This document shows positions 32,928 through 40,900 of a DNA stretch of 64,000 nucleotides, one piece after another. Numbering within the stretch: position 1 is the stretch's first letter; every line of letters begins with the position of its first letter. The translations under genes were made by a program, and so were the position numbers. Under the pieces are notes generated by a model that worked only from the letters and a program-made list of their open reading frames with translations, did no database searches and was not told the DNA's origin. Source of the DNA: Kitasatospora setae KM-6054 (GTDB lineage: Bacteria; Actinomycetota; Actinomycetes; Streptomycetales; Streptomycetaceae); the NCBI RefSeq assembly GCF_000269985.1, contig NC_016109.1, forward strand, positions 372,001-436,000, given 5' to 3'.

Positions 32928-34406
32928 ATGGCCGGCACCACCACCGCCGCACCCGCGGCACCGCCGTCCCGTACCTACCCGTCGCTGCGCGCGGCGTGGA
33001 TCCCGCTGGCCGCGCTCTGCCTGGCCTTCTTCGTCGAGATGGTCGACAACACGCTGCTGTCGATCGCCCTGCCCACCATCGGCCGCGACCTCGGCAGCGG
33101 CACCACGGCCCTGCAGTGGGTCACCAGCGCGTACTCGCTGACCTTCGGCGGCCTGCTGCTGACCGCCGGGTCGATGGCGGACCGGCTCGGTCGCCGCCGC
33201 GTCCTGCTGGTCGGGCTGGCCGTCTTCGGCGTGCTCAGCCTGTGCGTGGTCGCCGTCACCGGGGCGGGGCAGCTGATCGCCCTGCGGGCCGGCCTCGGCG
33301 TCGCCGCCGCGGCCATGGCGCCGATCACCAACTCGCTGGTCTTCCGGCTCTTCGACGACCAGAAGCTGCGGATGCGGGCGATGACCGTGATGATCGTCGT
33401 CGGCATGTCCGGCTTCGTCCTCGGCCCGCTGCTCGGCGGCACCGCGCTGGCCCACGTGAAGTGGCAGTGGCTGCTGCTGGTCAACGCCCCGATCGCGCTG
33501 ATCGCGGCGGTCGGCGTGCGGCTCGGCGTGCCCGCCGACCGGCCGGAGGACCTCACCCGGGACCGGCTCGACCTGCCCGGCGCGGTGCTGAGCATCGCCG
33601 CGATCGGCCTGGCCTGCTACTCGCTCACCAGCGGCGTGGACCACGGCTGGCTCTCCACCGGCACCGTCGCCTCCGTCGTCGGCGCCCTCGTCGCGGGCAC
33701 CGCCTTCGTCTGGCACGAGCGGCGCACCCCCTCGCCGATGCTGGACCTCAAGCTCTTCACCAACGGCACCGTCCGCGGCGCGGCCGTCGCCCAGGTCGGC
33801 ACCGCCATCGCGATGGCCGCCATCATGTTCGGCCTGATCCTGCACTTCCAGTACGCCTACGGCTGGAGCCCGGTCAAGGCCGGCCTGGCGAACCTCCCGA
33901 TCATCCTGACCATGCTCGGCGCGACGCCGCTCTCCGAGTGGCTGGCCAGGCGCTTCGGCCACCGCGTCGCCTGCCTGATCGGTGCCGCCTGCCTGGCCGG
34001 CTCGCTGGCCGGCCTCGCCTGGGGCGTCTACCACGGGTACGCCGCCATCGCGGTCTGCATGGTCGTGATGACGGTGGGCCTGCGCACCGTCATGACGATC
34101 TGCGCGATCGCCCTGGTCGAGGCGGTGCCGGAGAACCGCACCTCGATCGGCACCGCGCTGAACGACACCGCGCAGGAGGTCGGCAGCAGCGTCGGCACCG
34201 CCGTCGTCGGCACCCTGATCGCCGCCCTGGTCACCACCCAGCTGCCGGCCGGCACCTGGGACAGCGGCCTGGTCGACTCGTTCTTCCACGGCGAGCGGAT
34301 CACCTACGCCGTCCTGGCGGTGGTCGTCGCCCTGGTCACCACGGTCGGCGCGCTCTCCCTCACCGACTCGCGCAGCACCGAGGAGCACCCGGACGCCGCC
34401 GAGTAG
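32928..34406 (+). CDS. MFS multidrug exporter, DHA2 (14-helix) family
   Basis: 492 residues from ATG 32928 (GAGAGGAGG upstream). Helix 1 has FFVEMVDNTLLSIALPTIGR, the DHA2 D-N-T signature. Motif A follows helix 2 (GSMADRLGRRRVLLVG) and motif C appears in helix 5 (GMSGFVLGPLLGG). About 14 hydrophobic spans, with a final acidic tail. It exports a drug-like compound by proton antiport and is most likely repressed by the divergent TetR protein through the palindrome at 32848-32884. Confidence 0.92.
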   Translation: MAGTTTAAPAAPPSRTYPSLRAAWIPLAALCLAFFVEMVDNTLLSIALPTIGRDLGSGTTALQWVTSAYSLTFGGLLLTAGSMADRLGRRRVLLVGLAVFGVLSLCVVAVTGAGQLIALRAGLGVAAAAMAPITNSLVFRLFDDQKLRMRAMTVMIVVGMSGFVLGPLLGGTALAHVKWQWLLLVNAPIALIAAVGVRLGVPADRPEDLTRDRLDLPGAVLSIAAIGLACYSLTSGVDHGWLSTGTVASVVGALVAGTAFVWHERRTPSPMLDLKLFTNGTVRGAAVAQVGTAIAMAAIMFGLILHFQYAYGWSPVKAGLANLPIILTMLGATPLSEWLARRFGHRVACLIGAACLAGSLAGLAWGVYHGYAAIAVCMVVMTVGLRTVMTICAIALVEAVPENRTSIGTALNDTAQEVGSSVGTAVVGTLIAALVTTQLPAGTWDSGLVDSFFHGERITYAVLAVVVALVTTVGALSLTDSRSTEEHPDAAE

Positions 34407-34443
34407 CCCCCGCCCAGCCCCTCCCCCGCCCCCGTGCCGTGAC

Positions 34444-34472
34444 CGGCGCCCCGCCTCCCCGGCGGGGCGCCG
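34444..34472 (+). terminator. Terminator after the MFS gene
   Basis: 12-bp perfect stem CGGCGCCCCGCC (34444-34455) and GGCGGGGCGCCG (34461-34472) with a 5-nt loop, 38 bp after the MFS stop codon. Confidence 0.75.
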
Positions 34473-34499
34473 CTCGCGCGTGCGGCCGTGTCCCGGCGC

Positions 34500-34883
34500 T
34501 CAGCCGTCCCGGGGTTCGAAGTCGCCGGGCCGCCAGCCGCCGTCGAACGCGGCCCGCTCCGGCCCGCAGATCCGGAAGCAGGCGAACCAGCCGCGACCGG
34601 GGACGGTCTGGATCCAACGGCCGTCCGCGCCGGCCGGCCGCTCGGGGCCGAACCGGAGGTCGACCGCGTCGGCGCCGTCGGCGGGCTCCAGCGTGTCGAA
34701 CAGCGAGCGCAGCGCGGCCTGCCCCTGCGCGGCGTCGACCTCGGAGCGGGTCCGGGCTCGGCCAGCGGCAGCCGGGCGTTCGTTCGCCCCGCTCTTCACC
34801 GCGATGCGCCGCAACCTCCGAGTTGCGGCGCATCGTCCTTTTTCGTCTCGCTTTTGATGCTTCGTCAGCCAATGCGTTATCAA
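34500..34883 (-). pseudogene. C-terminal remnant of a DUF1254/DUF1214 protein
   Basis: The open frame gives 127 residues, but only the last 80 or so (from about SEVDAAQGQAALRSLFDTLE) look like a known family. The tail GRWIQTVPGRGWFACFRICG followed by FDGGWRPGDFEP is the characteristic end of DUF1214 proteins, usually about 350-480 residues long. The N-terminal part of the frame (MITHWLTKHQKRDEKGRC) runs through a terminator hairpin and AT-rich DNA and is not plausible as protein. So the gene has lost its 5-prime three quarters, apparently where the RHS island begins. Confidence 0.7.
34803..34834 (+). terminator. Strong intrinsic terminator at the edge of the RHS island
   Basis: 13-bp perfect stem GATGCGCCGCAAC (34803-34815) and GTTGCGGCGCATC (34822-34834) with a 6-nt loop, followed by GTCCTTTTTCG. 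This is the best T-tailed terminator in the window, and it acts on plus-strand transcripts, though no intact plus-strand gene ends nearby. It may have come with the island or shield the RHS gene from read-through. Confidence 0.8.
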
Positions 34884-34983
34884 ATCGATACTCGGAGAAG
34901 AAGATTCGTAAAGACTCTCATGGGATCTTCATGAACTGGTCTTGACCTGACCACATGGAATCACCGAATCCCATGGAGTTGCT
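34835..34983 (+). promoter_or_regulatory. AT-rich promoter region of the RHS gene
   Basis: Clearly more AT-rich than its surroundings. It contains TTGATG (from about 34854) followed 17 nt later by TTATCA as possible promoter boxes, and short symmetric words (CATGGGATCTTCATG; ATGGAATCACCGAATCCCAT). The start context GGAGTTGCTTTG ends at the TTG initiation codon, 34984. Confidence 0.4.
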
Positions 34984-37900
34984 TTGCCACGGAAGTACTC
35001 GGCCTCACACGCGTTCGCGGGTGGGGCCTTCACCATACGAAGGACGCGGCGAATAGCCGTCCTCGCCGCCCTCGGCCTGCTGGTGGAGACGGGAGTGGCG
35101 CTGGACGCCCTCTCCGCCTCCCCGGCGGCGGCCGCCGACGCCAAACCGTCCGCCCAGCAGACGGCCTCCCAGGTCACGGAGGCGCCCGACCAGTCCTCCG
35201 CGCTGCTGGCGGCGCGGCTGAACAACCGCCGGATCGAGGTCACCGGCGCCCGCACCGAGAACACCACGCTGTGGGCCGAGCCGAACGGCGGCCTCACCCA
35301 GGAACTCTCGGCCGGCCCGGTCCGGATGCGGGTCGGCGACGCCTGGGTGCCGGTCGACACCACGCTGGTGGAGACCGGCGACGGCTCCGTCGCCCCGAAG
35401 GCGCACCCGGAGGGCCTGGTCTTCTCCGGCGGTGACGCCTCGGTGAAGGTCGGCGACGCCCTGCCGGGCAGCACGGCTCCGGCCGCGCCGCCCGCGACGG
35501 CGTCCGCGACACCGTCCGCCACCGCCTCGCCGTCCGCTTCTCCCTCCGCCGCTCCCTCCGCCTCCGCCTCTCCCTCTGCATCCGAGCACGCCTCGCGCGC
35601 GCTGGCCCGCCCGGCGCTGGCCGCCGCCGACGCGGCCCCGGCGGAGCGGGAGTTGGTGAAGCTCGGCTCCGACGGGGGCCGGGTCGAGCTGGGCTGGCTG
35701 GGCCGGCTGCCGAAGCCGAAGCTCTCCGGCTCGACCGCGACCTACACCGACGCCCGTCCGGGCGTGGACCTGGTGCTGGAGGCGACCCGGACCGGCTTCG
35801 AGCAGTACCTGGTCGTCAAGAGCAGGGACGCGGTCTCGCAGGCCGGCACGCTGACCCTGCCGCTGGACACCACCGGCTACCGGGTGGAGCGCCAGGAGGA
35901 CGGCTCGATCCACCTGACCGACCCGGCGGGCGCCAAGCCGACCGTCCGGATCCCGGCCCCGGTGATGTGGGACGCCTCGGTGGACGAGCGGTCCGGCGAG
36001 CACCTGCGCCGGGGCGCGGTGTCGATGGAGCTGCGGAACGAGGGCGCGGACGCCGAGCTGGTGTTCACCCCGGACGCCGCGTTCCTGGCCGACCCGGCGA
36101 CCGCGTTCCCGGTCACCGTGGACCCGGTGGTGGACGTCGGCACCAACTTCGACACCTTCGTGCAGAGCGACTACGCCTCCGACCAGTCCTCGGCCACCGA
36201 GTTGAAGATCGGCACCTACAACGGCGGTGCGGTCAAGGCGCGTTCGTTCCTGCACTTCGCGGGGGCCGGGTTCAACGGCAAGCAGATCCAGAACGCCAAG
36301 CTGTACCTGGCGAACTACCACTCCTACTCGTGCTCGCCCCGGCAGTGGGAGGTGTGGGCGGCCCAGTACGCCTCGACCGGCAGCCGGTGGAGCAACCAGC
36401 CCGGGCTGATCTCGCGCTACGCGGTCTCCGACGAGACCCGGGACATCGCGGGCGACGGCGACGGCTACGACTGCTACGGCAACGGCGGCACCTACTGGGT
36501 CGGCGCGGACGTCACCAACCTGGTCCGCGACTGGGCCGGGATGGGCGCGGGCACCTACGCGCTGGGCCTGAAGGCCGCGGACGAGAACGACTCGTACGGC
36601 TGGAAGCGGTTCGAGTCCTCCGAGGGCGCGCACTCGCCGTTCCTGTCGATCACCTACAACAGCGTGCCGCCGACCCCGTCGACGGTGGACGTGCTGCCCT
36701 CGCAGCAGGGCAACCCGCGCTACACCTCCTCGGCGAACCCGGTCTTCCAGGTGCTGGCCAGCGACCCGGACGGCGGCCCGGTCGGCGCGGACTTCGACCT
36801 CTACCGGGACGGCACCTACGTCCGGCGGGTCTACAAGGAGGGCCCGAACGGCAGTTACCTCCAGGTGCGGCCGACCGACTTCGGGCTGAGCCGGCTGGAC
36901 GAGGGGGTGTCCTACGCGATCGGCGCGCGGCTGTGGGACGGCCAGGTCAACTCCGGCTGGACGCCCAGCGTCACCGTGGTCGCGGACACCGTGAAGCCGG
37001 GCGCGCCGCTGGTCGCCTCCGCCACCTACCCGTCCGACGGGCTGTGGCACGGCGCGGCCGGGCAGGCGGGCGCCTTCACCTTCACCCCGGCGAGCGGCGT
37101 CACCGACCAGACCGCCTTCGTCTACAGCCTGGACGGCGCCGCCGCGGTGACCGTCGACGCGACGGGCACCGCCAACGCCACCGTCACCCCGGCCGCGGAC
37201 GGGCACCACACGCTGAAGGTGCAGTCGAAGGACCGGGCGGGCAACCTGTCCGACCCGACCGCGTACGCCTTCTCGGTCGGCCAGGCCGGTCTGGCCTCGC
37301 CGGTGGACGGCAGCCAGTCGGCCAGGCGGGTGAAGCTGCAGGTCGACGCGCAGACCCAGTACAAGCGGGTGGTCTACCAGTACCGGCGGGGCCCGGGCGC
37401 CGCCGAGTACAACGTGCCGACGGCCAACCTCACCAAGGCCGACAACACGCCGGTCACCGACCCGAAGCCGCTGCTGTCCGACCTCGGCCCGCACGCCAAC
37501 TGGACGGTCGTCGACACCCTCGGCAACGTCGGCGGCGTGGTGCAGGTCCGCGCCCTGCTGTTCCCGCAGGACGGCTCGGGCAGCGGCTACGCCACCGCCT
37601 GGAACACCATCACCGTGGACCGCAACGCGGACGGCGCGGCGGGCGCGGAGATCGGGGCCGGCTCGGTCAACCTGCTGACCGGCGACTACTCGGTGAGCGT
37701 GACCGACGCCGACGAGGCCGGTTCCTCGGTGGCCCGCTCCTCGTCCTCCCGCGACCTCGCGCGCGGCTGGCAGCCGCAGGGCGAGCGCCTGACGCCCAAC
37801 CAGCGGCAGGTCACGTACGACACCAACGGCTTCGTGACCGGCCAGAACACGGTCGAGCGCTCCACCGCGCGCGGCCACGACAACTCGACCGACTCGCTGC

Positions 37901-40900
37901 GGATCGTGCCCACCGGCACCGACTCGTACGCCGCGCTCGGCGCCGACAACGCCCTCGCGATGGGCCTGAAGCCGGGCCGGACCTACCGGCTGACCGGCTG
38001 GATCTACGTCCCGGCGGCCACCGGCCTGAGCCCGGACTACACCGACCGCGGCCTGCGGCTGGCCGGCTTCGTCCGCACCTCGGCGGGCTACGCCCAGACC
38101 ACCTCGAACAAGGCGTCCTTCACCGACGGCTGGCAGCAGCTGACCGTCGACCTGGCCGTGCCGGCGGGCGCCACCGAGGCGTTCTTCCGGCTCTACAACG
38201 GCTTCTCGGCCGCCGGCAAGGAGGTGTTCTTCGACGACCTGTCGCTGAAGGAGATCGTCGCGCCGTTCGGCCCGCAGTGGTCCGGCGGCCCGGACGCGGG
38301 CGCGGGCTCCGACTACCGCTCGCTGTCGTTCCCGGAGTCCGACCTCGCGGAGATCAAGCTCAACGACGACTCCGCGCTGACCTTCGCCAAGGGCACCGGC
38401 GGAACGTTCTTCCCCGAGCCCGGCGCCGAGTCGCTCACCCTGACCGCCCAGCCCGCCGCGGCCGGCCGGATCACCACCCCGACCACCGGACGCTGCCTGG
38501 ACGTCAACAACAGCGGCACCGCCAACGGCACCGTCGTCCAGACCTGGGACTGCAACCCGTCCACCGCCCAGCAGTGGACGCTGGCCGACGACGGCTCGCT
38601 CCGGGCGCTCGGCAAGTGCCTGGACGTGCCGAACTCCTCCACGGCCGACTACGTCAAGCTGGCCATCTGGGACTGCAACGGCGGCGGCAACCAGAAGTGG
38701 GAGCTGCGCCCGGACGGCAGTCTGATGAACGCCAACTCGGGCAAGTGCCTGGACGCCCCGGACTCCGGCGGCCAGGGCACCCAGGTCACCCAGCACTGGT
38801 GCCACGGCGGCCTGAACCAGAAGTGGAACCCGGACAACACCGGCACCACCTACACCCTGACCGACCTGGACGGCTCCGCCACCGTCTTCGCCCGCGGCGC
38901 CGGCACCGACCAGTTCCAGGTCCGCAGTGAGAGCGGCCCGGAGGCCGCGTCCACCACCCGGTACGTCTACGACGTCACGGACGGCCGGGTGCTGCCCAAG
39001 CGCGCGGTGCCCGCCGTCGAGCCGGGCGTGGACGACACCAACAGGTGCACCGCGGACCCGCTGCCGCGCGGCTGCGACGCGATGGACTACGAGTACGCGA
39101 CCGGCACCACGGCGGTGCCCGGGACCCCCGGTGACTTCACCGACCGGATCCGCGCGGTGAAGTCCTGGTCGTGGAACCCGGCGACGTCCAAGCAGGAGGC
39201 CGTCGAGGTCGCCCGCTACCTGTACGACGAGCAGGGCCGGCTGGTGCAGGTCTGGGACCCGCGCCTGGCCCAGCCGCTGAAGACCGCGTACGCGTACGAC
39301 GCGGCGGGCCGGGTCACCCGGATCTCCCCGGCGGGCGAGCTGCCGTGGGACTTCGACTACGGCGCGGCGGCCGGCGACCCGGACGCCGGGCGGCTGCTGA
39401 AGGTCCGCCGGGGCGCCCTCGCCCCGGGCAGCAAGAGCCAGGTGAACGGCGAGATCGCCACCAAGGTGGTCTACAACGTGCCGCTGACCCGCGGCGCGGG
39501 CGGCCCGTACGACCTGTCCGGCGCGGACGTCGCGCAGTGGGCGCAGACCGACGCCCCGACCGACGCCACCGCCGTGTTCGGGCCGGAGGACGAGCCGGGC
39601 ACCCACTCGGCGACCGCCACCGCCCCGGGCCCGAACGGCTACCGGCCGGCCGTGGTGCACTACCTCAACGCCTCCGGCAACGAGGTCAACACCGCCACCC
39701 CGTCGGTGGTCGACAAGGGCGACATCGACACCAGCGAGTACGACCGCTACGGCCACGCGGTGCGCGCCCTGAGCGCCACCAACCGTTCGATCGCGCTGGG
39801 CACCCACCCGGACACCGCCCGGTTCGCCGCCGAGCTCGGCCTCCCGGCGAACTCCGCCGACCGGGCCCGGCTGCTCGACTCCCGCACCACCTACAGCGCC
39901 GACGGCCTCGACGTGCTGGAGACCCTCGGCCCGCTCTACCGCGCCACCCTCGCCGAGGACGTGGCCGGCTCCTCCACCCCGGCGACCGTGACGGTCGAGG
40001 GCGAGGCGCTGCCGCGGCTCGGCACCACCGCGCAGGTCATCACCCAGAACGGCAGCTCGGCCTGGGTCGGCGGCGGCGGCTGGTCCGGCAACGCGCAGGT
40101 GATGCTGGTCGGCACGAAGGCGGGCGACAGCGCCTCGTTCCGGGTCACCGTCCCGGAGGAGGGCACGTACCTGCTCTCCGCGCGGATGACCCGGGCCGTC
40201 GACTACGGCACCGTCAAGTTCGTCCTGGACGGCACCGACGTCACCGGCACCTTCGACGGCTACAACAACGGCGTCACCACCTCGCCCTGGTCGGCCGGCG
40301 CGCCGGTCCGGCTGGCCCGCGGCGACCACCAGCTCGACCTGGTCGTCACCGGCACCAACCCGTCCGCCGTGTCGCCCTTCTACCAGGCGGGCATCGACAC
40401 CCTCACCCTGACCAAGACCACCGTCAACCCGTCGCTGGCCGCCGGCACCCCGGTCCTGGCCCGCGACCACAACACCAACACCTACGACGAGGGCAAGCCC
40501 GACGGCCGGGCCTACCACCTGGTCACCACGGCCACCGACGGCGCCCGGATCGACGGCTACGCGCAGGACGCGGAGCAGCGGGTCACCAAGAACGGCTACG
40601 GCGCGCCGATCGGCGGCGCCTCCGGCTGGACGCTCGGGGTCGCGACGTCCGTCACCACGGACGCCACGGGCCAGGCGCTCACCGCCACCGTCCGCTACGA
40701 CGCCTCCGGCCGCGCGGTGGAGTCCCGCAAGCCGGGCTCCACCGGGACCGACGCGTCCACCGTGAAGACCGTGTTCTACACGGCCGGCGCCAACCCGGAC
40801 GACGCCGCCTGCGGCAACCGCCCCGAGTGGGCGGGCAGCCCGTGCACCACCGGCCCCGGCGGCGCGATCACCGGCGCCGACGCGGCCCGGATGCCGACCA

